Assembly (NCBI RefSeq): GCF_022213955.1
Contig: NZ_JAKNTW010000001.1
Span: forward strand, 992,001 to 1,056,000
Source: Dolomitihabitans soli
GTDB taxonomy: Bacteria > Actinomycetota > Actinomycetes > Streptosporangiales > Streptosporangiaceae
Length of the DNA stretch: 64,000 nucleotides
Direction: 5' to 3'
Shown here: in pieces, positions 8,816-18,359 of the stretch
How positions within the stretch are numbered: position 1 is the stretch's first letter
Layout: each line of letters begins with the position of its first letter
Translations under genes and position numbers: made by a program
The notes under the pieces: generated by a model
What the model saw: only the letters and a program-made list of their open reading frames with translations
Databases searched by the model: none
Told to the model about the DNA's origin: nothing

Positions 8816-10021
8816 ATGGGTGTCACGCGTGCGGCGGGTGCCGATGACGAGGTCCGCAGAGTGCTGAAGACCGCCGCCAGGCGATTACTCGACCGGCTCC
8901 CCGAGCTGACGGACGAACTGGTCTCCAGGGTGCGGGAGAACGACCAAGCGTACCGGGCCGTGGTCCCGCTCGACGAGCACTGGAAGAACACGCACGAGGG
9001 CCTGAAAGTCGGCATCACCGCGATACTCCAGGCTCGCCGTGATCGGCGTGACCTGCAGTTCGCGGAGCAGACCGCGCGCCGCAGGGCGGAGCAGGGGCTG
9101 CCGATGGACAGCCTCCAGCGGATGTACCGTCTCTCGGCCCAGGTGACCTGGAACGGCTTCATCGACCTGGTCGCCCACGACGATCCCGGCGACATGGCCG
9201 CCCTGCTGCGCACCGCCACGCATGTCTGGCACGCCATCGACCGCCAGGCGATCGTGGCGGCCGACGCCTACCGCCGCCGTGAGAGCGAACTGCTCGGGCG
9301 CAGCGCCGAGCGCGTCAACGCGCTGATCGACGCTCTCCTGGCGGGCAGCGCCGAGCCCGGCCTGGTACGGCGCGCCGCCGCCGCCCTGGATCTGCCGGAG
9401 CGCGGACGTTATGCCGTCGTCACAATGCGCCTGCCCGTCCGGTCCGACCATGAGACGGAGTCGCCCCGCCCGGACAACGTCGGTGCGATGCGGATGATGT
9501 GGCGGCTGCGCACCGACTGCGAGGTGGCCGTCGTCTGCCTCGGAGAGGCGGGACTGGACGAGCTGTGCGAGAAGCTGGGACCGATGCTGGGCGGGGTCGC
9601 CGGAGTCGGCCCCGTCGTCGACGGCCTGGCGGAGCTCGGCTCGGCCCGCCGGCTCGCCGAGCTGGCGATGCGCACCAGCGTGGGCGAGGGACCGGAGATC
9701 GCCCGGCTGGATCGGACGCTGCCCTCGGTGCTCGTGCTGTGCCAGCCGGAGATCTCCCGGCATCTGACGACCGGAGTGCTCGGCCCGGTCCTCGCGCTCG
9801 ACACCGCCGACAGGGAGGTGCTGCTCGGCACCCTGGAGGCGTGGCTGCGCTGCGAGGGCTCGGCGGCCAGGGCGGCGGGACGCCTCTACTGCCACCGCAA
9901 CACGGTCTTCAACAGGATCCGCCGGATCGAGCAACTCACCGGTCGTTCGTTCGCCCGTCCGCTGGACATCGTGGAGCTCGCGCTGGCCCTTGACGCGGTC
10001 CGGTTGCTGGCTGTTGCCTGA
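8816..10021 (+). CDS. PucR family transcriptional regulator, probable regulator of the liv operon
   Basis: About 401 residues. The N-terminal half ([24 protein letters not shown]) resembles the RsbRD-like/co-antagonist input domain common in actinobacterial PucR proteins. A GGDEF-like CdaR linker lies in the middle. The C-terminal PucR helix-turn-helix (HTH_30) reads [18 protein letters not shown], near residues 355-372. The ATG at 8816 was chosen; a TTG 36 bp upstream is in frame but has no better ribosome site. It is divergent from livF, the usual place for a local regulator, so control of the transporter is inferred. Confidence 0.85.
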   Translation: MGVTRAAGADDEVRRVLKTAARRLLDRLPELTDELVSRVRENDQAYRAVVPLDEHWKNTHEGLKVGITAILQARRDRRDLQFAEQTARRRAEQGLPMDSLQRMYRLSAQVTWNGFIDLVAHDDPGDMAALLRTATHVWHAIDRQAIVAADAYRRRESELLGRSAERVNALIDALLAGSAEPGLVRRAAAALDLPERGRYAVVTMRLPVRSDHETESPRPDNVGAMRMMWRLRTDCEVAVVCLGEAGLDELCEKLGPMLGGVAGVGPVVDGLAELGSARRLAELAMRTSVGEGPEIARLDRTLPSVLVLCQPEISRHLTTGVLGPVLALDTADREVLLGTLEAWLRCEGSAARAAGRLYCHRNTVFNRIRRIEQLTGRSFARPLDIVELALALDAVRLLAVA

Positions 10022-10102
10022 GAGACGAGTGTGTTGCCCCTCTGCTGCTTAGACGGGCCCACGCGGGGAATTGAAAGACGATACCTGCGGAGGTGATGTT
10101 CG

Positions 10103-10531
10103 ATGCTCATCGGTACGATCCTGCGAGGCAAGGGCACGGATGTGGCGACGGTGCGACCCGACGCCACGGTGACCGAGTTGCTGGCGGTGCTGGCCGAGCG
10201 CAACATCGGTGCCGTAGTCGTGTCCGGTGACGGCGCCGTGATCCTGGGCATCGTCTCCGAGCGCGACGTCGTGCGGCGTCTCAACGAACACGGGGCCGAG
10301 ATCCTCGGTGCCCCGGTCTCTTCGATCATGACGAGCGAGGTGCGCACCTGCCCGCCCGACGCCAACGTCGACGATCTGCGCCTCACCATGACGACCCACC
10401 GCATCCGGCACGTCCCCGTCGTCGCGGACGGCCGCCTCGCGGGCCTGGTCAGCATCGGTGACGTGGTGAAGAGCACGATCGAGGAGCTGGAGACGGAGAA
10501 GGCCAGCCTCGTCGACTACATCCACCGCTGA
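10103..10531 (+). CDS. CBS-domain pair protein
   Basis: This 142-residue protein is almost wholly two CBS repeats (about residues 7-60 and 73-128), with the usual G-I-V-S-E-R-D-V-V-R and G-L-V-S-I-G-D-V-V-K strand-helix endings and a trailing helix E-T-E-K-A-S-L-V-D-Y-I. Such single-pair proteins bind adenine nucleotides or SAM and act as cytosolic regulators or sensors. No partner is evident next to it. A GCGGAGGTGATG leader precedes the ATG. Confidence 0.9.
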   Translation: MLIGTILRGKGTDVATVRPDATVTELLAVLAERNIGAVVVSGDGAVILGIVSERDVVRRLNEHGAEILGAPVSSIMTSEVRTCPPDANVDDLRLTMTTHRIRHVPVVADGRLAGLVSIGDVVKSTIEELETEKASLVDYIHR

Positions 10532-10702
10532 GCGCGCGCCGGTTTCGGACCAGCGCCACGGTGGCTGCGGACATGCCCCAATTGTCCGGGATTTAAGGGG
10601 CGGAAGTGATCTATGTGATCAAAGTTGTGGTATTTCCCGACATATAGCTGTGAGAGCTGCTATTAAGATACGCGGCCAAGATTCCTGACAGAGAGGGTCA
10701 TC
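10532..10702 (+). promoter_or_regulatory. Intergenic region with candidate regulatory hairpins
   Basis: These 171 bp are A+T-richer than the surroundings. They contain a short inverted repeat ATAGC...GCTAT at 10644-10663 and a GCCCC...GGGGC pair around 10576-10602. A promoter for the downstream membrane-protein gene is likely here, but I cannot fix a -35/-10 pair. An AGAGAGGG ribosome site lies directly before the ATG at 10703. Confidence 0.3.
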
Positions 10703-11698
10703 ATGAGCCGCGGATCGCATGATCCGTCTTACGACGGTCACCTCGAGCCGAACCACGAGGAGATCTGGGAGCAGACCGGCGCCCTGGACCCCGACTGGTC
10801 GGCTGAGGCCGTTAACGGACCGGAACAGAACAAGAACGGCGACGTCCTGTCGGACGGCTGGGGACCTGAGGCGGAGGAGGAACCCGCCCCGGGGCCCGAT
10901 CCGGGCATCGAGACCGGCGTTCACATGGCCTTGGACCCCAGACTGCTGTCCGACGACCGGGAGTGGACGGAAGGGGAGCGCTGGGACGACAGGTCCCAGC
11001 AGTCGGAGGACTGGGAGAAGTCCCAGGAGTCATCGGCGGAGCACGACGACTGGGACCGGACCCAGCAGGCCGACTCCGATCCCGAGGAGCGGTCCGCCTA
11101 CCTCGGAGCGGGCTGGCGCGACCCGGCCGGCGTGGAGGACGAGGAGGAGAGCCGCCCGCGCCGGGGCAAGGTGCTGCTCCTCGCGGCGGCGGTGACGGTG
11201 GTCACGGCCACCGCCGGAGGCTGGCTGCTGTTCTCCTCACTGGGCGACTCCGACACCGACTGCCCCTCGGGTTCGCAGTGCGCCTCGGTCGGCCAGGTCA
11301 GCCAGGCCCCGGTGGCGGAGGTGTCCGAGGAGCCCCTCCCCGAGGACACCTCCACCATTACCGCCGAGCCGACGCCCACGGAGACGGAGACGACGGAAGG
11401 CCCCACCCAGGAGCCGGCCCCGGTCACCACCAGGCGGGCGAGCACCGAGCCGAACGAACGCCCGAGCCCCACGCGTACCCGGACCACCCCCCGGGAGGAG
11501 CCCACCGACCAGGCGCGGCCCACTCGCGAGCCCAGGATCGAGAAGACCGACGGCCCGGACCCGAACCCGAACCCCCGGCCCAGCACCCCCCCGACCAAGG
11601 CGCCCCCCACGACCGAGGCGCCCTCACAGCCGACCCCGCCGCCCTCCAAGGAGCCGGAGAAGCCGGGCGGCCTGCTGGACTGGCTCTTCGGAGGCTGA
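10703..11698 (+). CDS. Single-pass membrane protein with acidic N-terminus and Pro/Thr-rich extracellular tail
   Basis: No family is recognised. The 331 residues form three parts: an acidic, Trp- and Gln-rich cytoplasmic region (1-155); one transmembrane helix after a basic R-P-R-R-G-K stop signal (about 156-180, VLLLAAAVTVVTATAGGWLL); and an extracellular tail rich in Pro, Thr and Glu that ends in the hydrophobic G-G-L-L-D-W-L-F-G-G. Two cysteines (C-P-S-G-S-Q-C) just outside the membrane could form a small disulfide loop. The layout resembles wall-spanning stalk proteins or membrane anchors. The function is unknown. Confidence 0.75.
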   Translation: MSRGSHDPSYDGHLEPNHEEIWEQTGALDPDWSAEAVNGPEQNKNGDVLSDGWGPEAEEEPAPGPDPGIETGVHMALDPRLLSDDREWTEGERWDDRSQQSEDWEKSQESSAEHDDWDRTQQADSDPEERSAYLGAGWRDPAGVEDEEESRPRRGKVLLLAAAVTVVTATAGGWLLFSSLGDSDTDCPSGSQCASVGQVSQAPVAEVSEEPLPEDTSTITAEPTPTETETTEGPTQEPAPVTTRRASTEPNERPSPTRTRTTPREEPTDQARPTREPRIEKTDGPDPNPNPRPSTPPTKAPPTTEAPSQPTPPPSKEPEKPGGLLDWLFGG

Positions 11699-11714
11699 GA
11701 ATCACACACGCGTA

Positions 11715-11752
11715 CGGCCCCGCCGGATGAGACCGGCGGGGCCGTCGCTTTT
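11715..11752. terminator. Bidirectional rho-independent-type terminator
   Basis: A perfect 12-bp inverted repeat (CGGCCCCGCCGG, loop ATGAGA, then its complement) is followed by TCGCTTTT on the plus strand. It lies between the convergent membrane-protein and subtilase genes and can serve both. Confidence 0.85.
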
Positions 11753-11753
11753 C

Positions 11754-14700
11754 CTACTGCACGGTGATCCTGTCCACCTCGATCGTCAGGCCCTTCACCT
11801 CCGGGGTCGAGGTGGTGGTGGTGACGGTCCCCGAGCCGGCGGAGACGCCCTTCACCTTCATCGTGTAGGTGAGGGTGCCGCCGGGGGCGCCGGGAGTGCT
11901 GGTGACCCGGAGGTCCTCGGTGGGCGGCCCGGTGATCTGGGCGCCGGCCGTACCCTCCTCGTTCTCCGCGCCCACGGTCAGGCCGTACCCGTCAGGGGGC
12001 GAGCCGGGCAGGGCCGCGGGATCGTAGACGTAGGAGATGTCCTCGGCGCCGTTGAGCCCGAGCCACTGCTGGAAGACCTTGGTGTCGGTCGTGCCGAACA
12101 GGTTGACCCGCCACTCGATGACGAACCAGCGGTTCACGCCGTCGGTCAGCGTCGCGGCGAGCACGCCCGGCGCGCCGGTCCCGTCCAGGTCGGTCCAGTA
12201 CGGCGCGAGCACGCCATTGGGCGGGGTCGCGTCGGGCAGGGTCTGCGGCGTGAAGCTGATCTGCGCGGAGTCGGTGACCCCGCCCGCGACCGCGTAGCCG
12301 TTGGAGACGATGCCGACCCGGTTGTAGGTCTTGCCGGCGTAGCTGAAGCCCGGCACGTTCGCGTTGAGGGCCTCCTCGTCGCCGATCGGGGTCACCGGCA
12401 CGCCGAGCAGGTCCAGCGGCAGGTACCCGGAGGGCCCGGTGCCCGGCGCGATCGCGGGGGCGTCGGGCTGCCGTGCCGAGAGGGTCTTCTTCGCCGTGGC
12501 GATCTGGCTACCGATCTTGGTGGCGCCGGTGACCGAGTTCAGCCGCAGCCGGCTGCTGAGCGTGCTCAGCGCGGTGACCTCGGCGGGCTTGAGCGTGGTG
12601 TTCTCGATCGTGACGGTACAGGTCGACTCGCCCGTGCCGCGCGGCACGGTGGCCGGCGCGCACGTCTGGTCGATCGGCACCGCGCCCTCCTTGCGGACGA
12701 ACGCCACCGGCAGGTGGAGCTGCCGGTCGCCGCCGACCTGCTTGAGGTTCACCTGGCCGAAGTACTGCCCGTCGGGCAGTTCGGGGGCGGTGATCACGAT
12801 GGTCAGCTTCGCCGACTTGCCGGGCTTGACGGACAGCAGCGGCGGCAGCACCGCGATGTTCGCCCCGTCGACGGTCTTGCCGGTCGCGGTGAAGGTGAGC
12901 GTCTTGTTCGTGACGTTGGTGACCGTGCGCTTGGCCGTGATCACGCCGGGCATGGTGGGCGCGCTCACCGACGGCAGGTTCAGGTCGATCCGGTTCGCCG
13001 GGTCGGTGGCCGAGGCCGCGAAGTTCGCCGCGGTCTCGTCCAGGGTCAGGCCGGGGTCGCCCGCCTTGGTCAGGTCGATCCGCCCGCCGCCGAAGTCGAA
13101 CGGGTCGGCCGGGGTCGTCCGGTCCTGCTTGGTGACCTTGGTCGTCGCCGTCGTGGAGAGGGCCGACTTCACCTGGCCGGGAGTCCAGTCCGGGTGCAGC
13201 GCGAACACCAGCGCGGCGGCGCCCGCCACATGCGGCGACGACATCGAGGTGCCGGCGATCACCTGGTAGAGGTTGCCGGGCGGCCCTTCGGCCGGTGACT
13301 CGGGCGTCGGCGTGCCACCGGCCAGGATGTGCAGACCGGGCGCGGTGACGTCGGGCTTCAGGAAGTCGCCGCCCGGGCCGCGCGAGGAGAACTCCGTGAT
13401 GGCGTCGCCCTGCCAGGTGGCCTTGGCGCCCTGGGTGAAGGACGCGGTCGCCCCCGGATTGGCCGCCAGGAACGCCAGCAGGGTGACGGTCTCGGCGTCG
13501 TCCACGTGCACCGCGGGGAGCCAGTGGTTGTCGGTCATCACCTCGAACGACGCGTCGTTGTAGAGGATCATGCCGGCCGCGCCGCCCTGCTTGACGTTGA
13601 AGCCCTTCATCACCCGTCCGGAGCTGATGGCACAGGCGACGATCTTCCCGGCGAACACCCCCGGGGGAGCGGGGGACGTGCACTGCTTGTTCGAGTACGG
13701 CGGCGCGGAGGCGAGCACCACCGGCAGCGGCGACGCGATCCCGCCCGTGACGGAGGCGCCCTTGATCGTCGAGGTGGCGCCGCCCGAGCCGTTCAGCGTC
13801 AGCGCCGAGGAGAAGGTCCTGGTCTGGGTGGACGCCGCGACGGTGGTCGTCCACGGGCCGCGGTGGTCGGTGGTGCCCGCCCCCGGCCCGGAGTTGCCCG
13901 CCGAGGCCGCGACCAGCACGCCCGCGGCGTAGGCGTCGAGGAAGGCGAGTTCGACGGGGTCGCTGTAGAGGTCGCTGCCGCCGGAGATGGAGAAGTTGAT
14001 GACCCGGACGCCGTCCTGGATCGCCCGCGCGACCGCCTGGGCGGAGTCGGACGGGAAGCAGCCCTCCTGGCCGCAGACCTTGTAGACCGACACGTGCGCG
14101 GCCGGGGCCATGCCGTGGATCGGGCCGCGGCTGATGCCCAGCGGGTTGGCGTCGGCCACCGGGCCGCCCGCCGAGGTGGTGGCGGTGTGCGTGCCGTGCC
14201 CGTTGGAGTCGCGGGCCGAGTCGGGATAGACCTCGCCGTCGAACACGGAGTTGTAGGTCTCCAGGAACGGCTGCCCGCCGACCAGCTTGTTCGAGCAGGC
14301 GAACGGGTCGGCGGCGGGAGTGAGCGGGTTGTCGCCGAAGTCGCACACCCGAGGGGTGCCGTCGACGGTCGGCGGCGGCGCCGGGAGCCCGCCCGGGTCG
14401 GCGAAGGAGGGGTGCTCGGGCCACGCGCCGGAGTCGAGGATGCCGACGACCACGCCCTTGCCGGAGGACGCGCTGCCACCCAGCTTGGAGTAGATGGCGG
14501 GGGCGCCGACGAAGGCCGGGCTGGAGTCCGTCAGCAACTGCTGCGGCTTGTCCTCCTGCACCGCGGCCACGCCGGGCAGCTTGAGCAGTTCGGCGGCCTT
14601 GTCGGCGGGCAGTCGCAGGGCCATGCCGCCGTAGACGGTGCGCAGCCGTTGTCCCGCCTTCGCGGCGGGCACGCGTTTGCCGAGTTCGCCGAGGAAGGCG

Positions 14701-15101
14701 TTCTCCACGTCCTCGATGTGCTTGCCGTACTTCTTGGCGTTCGCGCCGCCCGGGTCCAGTGCCTTGCCGGTCTTCGACGGGCTGGTCGCCGGGAGGCCGG
14801 GCAGGTCGCCCTTGTAGGCCGCCAGGGAGTCATAGTCGAGCTTCACCATGACGTTGACCTGGGCCGCCGAAGTGGACTTCAGCAGGCCCTGGTCGCTTTC
14901 CGCGAGCTTCCCCGTGTCGGACTTGGCGCCCTGCACGGGAGTGGCCTCGATCTGCGCCGGTGTCGCCGTCCACTTACCGGACGGCGGGGGAGCGGGGGTG
15001 GGACTCGCCGCGGCACTGGTCGCCGGGACCAGCACGGCCACCATGGACAGGCCGGCGGCGACGCCCAGCGTGCGGGATAAGAGAGGGTGCTTACGGGACA
15101 C
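11754..15101 (-). CDS. Secreted subtilisin-family (S8) serine protease with PA insert
   Basis: A 1115-residue exported protease. A Sec signal peptide covers about residues 1-32 (cleavage near SAAA-SP). An I9-like propeptide follows to about 185. The catalytic domain has Asp223 in I-L-D-S-G, His302 in N-G-H-G-T-H, the oxyanion Asn in A-S-A-G-N-S-G, and the serine near 621 in G-T-S-M-S-S-P-H-V-A-G. Between His and Ser there is a PA-domain insert (GMILYNDASFEV, about 455-540). The C-terminal part has fibronectin-like and jelly-roll-like segments (TNVTNKTLTFTATG; RVGIVSNGYAVAGG). The GTG start has GGAGG 4 bases upstream. It probably degrades external protein; there is no wall anchor or transmembrane tail. 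Confidence 0.93.
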   Translation of the reverse strand: MSRKHPLLSRTLGVAAGLSMVAVLVPATSAAASPTPAPPPSGKWTATPAQIEATPVQGAKSDTGKLAESDQGLLKSTSAAQVNVMVKLDYDSLAAYKGDLPGLPATSPSKTGKALDPGGANAKKYGKHIEDVENAFLGELGKRVPAAKAGQRLRTVYGGMALRLPADKAAELLKLPGVAAVQEDKPQQLLTDSSPAFVGAPAIYSKLGGSASSGKGVVVGILDSGAWPEHPSFADPGGLPAPPPTVDGTPRVCDFGDNPLTPAADPFACSNKLVGGQPFLETYNSVFDGEVYPDSARDSNGHGTHTATTSAGGPVADANPLGISRGPIHGMAPAAHVSVYKVCGQEGCFPSDSAQAVARAIQDGVRVINFSISGGSDLYSDPVELAFLDAYAAGVLVAASAGNSGPGAGTTDHRGPWTTTVAASTQTRTFSSALTLNGSGGATSTIKGASVTGGIASPLPVVLASAPPYSNKQCTSPAPPGVFAGKIVACAISSGRVMKGFNVKQGGAAGMILYNDASFEVMTDNHWLPAVHVDDAETVTLLAFLAANPGATASFTQGAKATWQGDAITEFSSRGPGGDFLKPDVTAPGLHILAGGTPTPESPAEGPPGNLYQVIAGTSMSSPHVAGAAALVFALHPDWTPGQVKSALSTTATTKVTKQDRTTPADPFDFGGGRIDLTKAGDPGLTLDETAANFAASATDPANRIDLNLPSVSAPTMPGVITAKRTVTNVTNKTLTFTATGKTVDGANIAVLPPLLSVKPGKSAKLTIVITAPELPDGQYFGQVNLKQVGGDRQLHLPVAFVRKEGAVPIDQTCAPATVPRGTGESTCTVTIENTTLKPAEVTALSTLSSRLRLNSVTGATKIGSQIATAKKTLSARQPDAPAIAPGTGPSGYLPLDLLGVPVTPIGDEEALNANVPGFSYAGKTYNRVGIVSNGYAVAGGVTDSAQISFTPQTLPDATPPNGVLAPYWTDLDGTGAPGVLAATLTDGVNRWFVIEWRVNLFGTTDTKVFQQWLGLNGAEDISYVYDPAALPGSPPDGYGLTVGAENEEGTAGAQITGPPTEDLRVTSTPGAPGGTLTYTMKVKGVSAGSGTVTTTTSTPEVKGLTIEVDRITVQ

Positions 15102-15463
15102 GACACCTCCAAGAAGGGGGAGTGTCGTGGCACCACAAGGAAGGGACCCGACCCTCCCCGACGGGTGAAGTGGCCACCTCGCGACGGCAGCCTCTCGGAG
15201 CTTAACCAGCGATTTTGTTGCCGCCTAGGTCGTGAAAGTGCCGGATTTAGTGGTTTGATTCAGTAAATCTGACTATCCCGTCTACCCGGCTTTTCAGCAT
15301 TGTCCGTTCGCGACGTGCCGGCGCTCAGCTCAGGCGCGGTCCGGGAGGGCCGGCAGGAGGATCCCTGAGAGAGGACAGGCCGGATGCCGGGTGGTGTCGC
15401 CGGCCGCCGCCGATCTGACTCTTGATAATGTTCCTGACCAGTTCCCGAAAGGCGGCGGAGACC
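15102..15463. other. Divergent intergenic region, no gene seen
   Basis: This 362-bp gap holds the promoters of the subtilase (minus) and the ArsC-like gene (plus). A TTGATAATG extended -10-like element lies at 15422-15430, about 35 bp before the ArsC start. No coding signal or strong hairpin was found. Confidence 0.4.
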
Positions 15464-15820
15464 ATGGAGATCTGGATCAATCCCGAGTGCTCCAAGTGCC
15501 GTTCCGCGCTCTCGATCCTTGACGACGCGACCGCCGAGTACACGGTGCGCCGCTACCTGGACGATCCGCCGACCGGCGATGAGATCCGCGATGTGCTGGC
15601 CAGGCTGGCCCTCGAACCGTGGGACATCACCCGGACCGGAGAGGCCAGGGCCGCCGAGCTCGGCCTGGCCGACTGGCCCCGCGACGCCGACAGCCGTGAC
15701 CGCTGGATCAGGACACTGGCGGAGAACCCGATCCTGATCCAGCGGCCGATCATCACGGTCAAGGACGGCCCTGCCGTGGTCGGGCGCACCGAGCAGGCTG
15801 TACGGTCCCTGCTCGACTAG
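15464..15820 (+). CDS. ArsC/Spx-family glutaredoxin-type arsenate reductase-like protein
   Basis: 118 residues from the ATG after GGCGGAG. It begins M-E-I-W-I-N-P-E-C-S-K-C-R, with Cys9 in the N-P-x-C-S position of ArsC and Cys12 three residues later as in Spx-type CxxC. The second family motif is Q-R-P-I-I-T-V-K-D-G-P-A-V-V-G-R (Arg-Pro loop, about residues 86-101). ArsC proteins reduce arsenate with glutathione or a thiol partner, while relatives act in redox control. No ars genes lie nearby, so arsenate as substrate is not certain. Confidence 0.85.
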   Translation: MEIWINPECSKCRSALSILDDATAEYTVRRYLDDPPTGDEIRDVLARLALEPWDITRTGEARAAELGLADWPRDADSRDRWIRTLAENPILIQRPIITVKDGPAVVGRTEQAVRSLLD

Positions 15821-16183
15821 TGACGCCACTGGCCGTTCGGTTGCTGGCCCAGTGCTCCCGAAGCTACGGCCGACCGCAGGTAGCCGGGCAGTCATAGGAC
15901 GCCTTCCAAGCCGCGGCGGTCTCCGACGATGGCATAGTGTCGATGCGCCAAGACTTCGGCCAGGTCCAGGCCGATGTCCGCAGGGCTGGTTTTCGCGGGA
16001 TACGGTCCTTTCCGCCGATTGGCCGGCGGGCCGAGTGACACTTTGCGGCTCATACTGAGCGGTGGGCCAGTTTCACGTCTGGCCCTTCGGGGTGGCGGCT
16101 GCTCTGACTAACAGCCTGCATCGGACTCGCTTTGGGGCTGCTGGACGAGGCGTACCGCCTTGACCGATGGCCGACGCCGATCG
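15821..16183. other. Intergenic region without a confident gene
   Basis: The gap lies between two convergent genes. A 68-codon open frame at 15852-16058 has no ribosome site and unusual third-position use, so I do not call it. Base composition is less G+C-rich than the neighbours. No terminator-like hairpin was found. Confidence 0.4.
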
Positions 16184-17323
16184 TTACGGCTGGGTGTGCA
16201 GCACGCCCGTCAACCTGTCGTAGCGGTGGACGCGCACGCCGGACTCAGCGGGATTCTGCAGCCCCCTGACCCGGACGACGAGCACACCTTGGCGAACACG
16301 GTCCTCGGTGCTGACGCGGAGCCAGGGTTCACCGTCACGCAGCGCGGTGACCTCCTCGACCAGATCTCCCGCGCCCCCCGCCGCGATGGCGTAAGTACGG
16401 CCTTCCGGCGAAGCGATGTCAATGCCGCCGTCCTGCCGGAGCGTGAAGGTGACGACGAGATTGCCGCGGCCGCCGTTCGCATCGCCCACGAAGTCGTACA
16501 GCGGCGCCGGATCGCCCACGTAGTATTTCAGCCGGCCCATACCGGTGACGTCCATGCCGTTATAGAAATTGCGGCCCGCCGAGTCGAGCCAGAAATGCGG
16601 ATTGTGGGTGGGCGAGCTGAAGCTCGGGCCGGAGTTGTAGGAGATATGCCAGTGCGAAGGATTGTCGGCGTGCAAGGTGTTGTTGGTCTCGAAGCCCATC
16701 AGCACGAACCGATGTCCCTTCGCCGCAGCGACCTCGACCACGCCGGAGTCCCGGAGAATGGCGTGTGCCGCGACGAGCTGGTGGACCACCGACTTGACCG
16801 GGCCGGCCGGCCACGGCACCGTCGCCCACGGACCCGCGACGCGGTCGGGGTCGTTGTGCTCGATCCGCCAGTTCATTCCCGGCGAGATGTCGGGGAAGCT
16901 CCAGACCTGGAGCGTGGGCTGGTTCGCGTCGGCCGAGGCCTGCGTCATCGGCAGCGTGAACGAGAAGCTGTGCCTGTCGCCGGGAGCGCGGCGCAACGCC
17001 AGCCGCGTTTCCTGGTGGACGACGGCCTCGACACGCGTATCCGGCCACCGGACGGTGACCTCTATGCCCGCGGCGTTCTGCGGGCCACGCACGAACGTGT
17101 AGTACTCCGCGCGGGAGGCCACGGAGTAGTTCGCGCCGGGCACGATCTCGTAGCCGACGGGCAGCACGACCTCGGGCCGGCCGGGTTCGCCGGGCCGACT
17201 ACGCACGACGCGGAAGGCCGCGTAGGCCGGCGCCGCCGCGTGAGCGGCGGCGGGCAGGGCGACAGCCAGGCCGACCGCGGGTACGCCGGCGAGTAAGGTT
17301 CGACGGGACAAGGATGTAGACAT
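16184..17323 (-). CDS. Tat-exported protein of unknown function
   Basis: 379 residues from an ATG with GAGAGG upstream. The N-terminus S-L-S-R-R-T-L-L-A-G plus a hydrophobic stretch ending A-A-H-A-A is a twin-arginine signal, so the protein is folded in the cytoplasm and then exported. The mature part is beta-rich. It has a central aromatic/histidine cluster (H-A-D-N-P-S-H-W-H-I-S-Y, then H-N-P-H-F-W-L-D, about residues 235-265) that could bind a metal or ligand. I do not recognise the family. It stands alone, with gaps over 350 bp on both sides. Confidence 0.75.
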   Translation of the reverse strand: MSTSLSRRTLLAGVPAVGLAVALPAAAHAAAPAYAAFRVVRSRPGEPGRPEVVLPVGYEIVPGANYSVASRAEYYTFVRGPQNAAGIEVTVRWPDTRVEAVVHQETRLALRRAPGDRHSFSFTLPMTQASADANQPTLQVWSFPDISPGMNWRIEHNDPDRVAGPWATVPWPAGPVKSVVHQLVAAHAILRDSGVVEVAAAKGHRFVLMGFETNNTLHADNPSHWHISYNSGPSFSSPTHNPHFWLDSAGRNFYNGMDVTGMGRLKYYVGDPAPLYDFVGDANGGRGNLVVTFTLRQDGGIDIASPEGRTYAIAAGGAGDLVEEVTALRDGEPWLRVSTEDRVRQGVLVVRVRGLQNPAESGVRVHRYDRLTGVLHTQP

Positions 17324-17699
17324 TGGGGCATTCCTCTCAATCGCGACACGAGGTTGTGCCGTCCGTTGCACAGGAGACGCGCCTTAATCCTCTGTCTCGG
17401 GCCTACCGGTAGAACCTCCCCTCTCGGAACGGCCGGTGAACACGGAACATCGTTTTCCCTGCCACCCACCGAACCCGTCTGCCCCCGGGCGTCGCGGGCG
17501 TCAGGATCGGCCTCAGGGTTCAGACGAGAGATCGAACGGAATCCGGCGTTGACCACCTTGCGGACACGGCACGGGAAACAGCTCTCTGACCAGCGGGAAC
17601 CGCGCTAACGTCGCAAGGCGATGATCATCCTCATGGGGCGACGACTCGCACGATCCTCATCTCCCCAATCGACCTGATGATCAGTTTTGTACACGGGTA
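17324..17699. other. Intergenic region, promoter of the Tat-protein gene
   Basis: 376 bp between two genes on the minus strand. It holds the upstream region of the Tat-exported protein and the 3' flank of the ABC operon. A GATGATCATC palindrome lies near 17620. No gene or clear terminator was seen. Confidence 0.35.
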
Positions 17700-18359
17700 C
17701 TAAGGCTGCTTCTGGTCGGCGGGGTCGAAGAGGTCCACGGTCTTGTCCGCCCAGCGGTTCAGCAGGATCGTGTCGTGGCTGATCGCGAGCACGCCCGCGC
17801 CTGTGCGTTCCCGGTAGGCGTTCACCAGGCGGACCAGGTGGGCCTGGGTGGAGGCGTCGAGCATGGTGGTCATCTCATCGCAGATCAGGTAGCGGGGTTC
17901 GAGGGTCAGCGCCCTCGCCACGCAGGCCCGTTGCAGCTGGCCGTCGGAGACCTCGTGGGGGCGGCGGGTGAGGAGGTCGCCGGTGAGCCCGGCCTCCCCG
18001 GCCAGTTCGGCCACCCGGCCGTCGTCCGGCCGGCCGTTGGCGGTGAGCGGCTCGCGGATGACGTCGGCCAGCGTGAGGCGCGGATCGACCGCCAGCCTGG
18101 GCTGCTGGTAGATCAGCGCCACCCGGGTGCGAAGCTCACGCGGCGCGCGCTGCCGCCAGCGGAGCACGGGGTCGCCGTCCACCGTGAGCGTGCCCGACCT
18201 CGGGCGGAGCATCAGCGCCAGCACCCTGGCCAGCGTCGACTTCCCGCAGCCGCTCGGCCCGGCCAGACCGGTCACCACGCCGGGTTCGATGGTCAGGGAC
18301 GCGTCGTCCAGCGCCACCTGCCTGCCGTACCTCACCGTGATCCCGGACGCCTCAAGCAT
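17700..18359 (-). CDS. nikE: Nickel/peptide-type ABC transporter ATP-binding protein (NikE/DppF-like)
   Basis: A 219-residue ATPase with Walker A G-P-S-G-C-G-K-S, signature V-S-D-G-Q-L-Q-R and Walker B Y-L-I-C-D-E-M. The signature has Asp where LSGGQ normally has Gly, and the Walker B glutamate is kept. The ATG at 18359 follows AAGGAGAGTC and overlaps the nikD stop by 8 bp; an open extension of 16 codons upstream is ignored. It lacks the C-terminal oligopeptide extension (C-rich tail) that NikD has. The gene name is by cluster logic and the Nur-box-like site; a dipeptide transporter is the alternative. Confidence 0.8.
   Translation of the reverse strand: MLEASGITVRYGRQVALDDASLTIEPGVVTGLAGPSGCGKSTLARVLALMLRPRSGTLTVDGDPVLRWRQRAPRELRTRVALIYQQPRLAVDPRLTLADVIREPLTANGRPDDGRVAELAGEAGLTGDLLTRRPHEVSDGQLQRACVARALTLEPRYLICDEMTTMLDASTQAHLVRLVNAYRERTGAGVLAISHDTILLNRWADKTVDLFDPADQKQP

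Noticed and set aside
11727-15080. Long plus-strand frames opposite the subtilase
   Set aside because: All catalytic motifs of the subtilase lie on the minus strand; the plus frames are shadows.
15852-16058. 68-codon frame between ArsC-like and Tat-protein genes
   Set aside because: No ribosome site, no recognisable protein and atypical third positions.
17600-17640. GATGATCATC palindrome as an operator
   Set aside because: Ten bases with no partner, regulator or consistent spacing; expected by chance.
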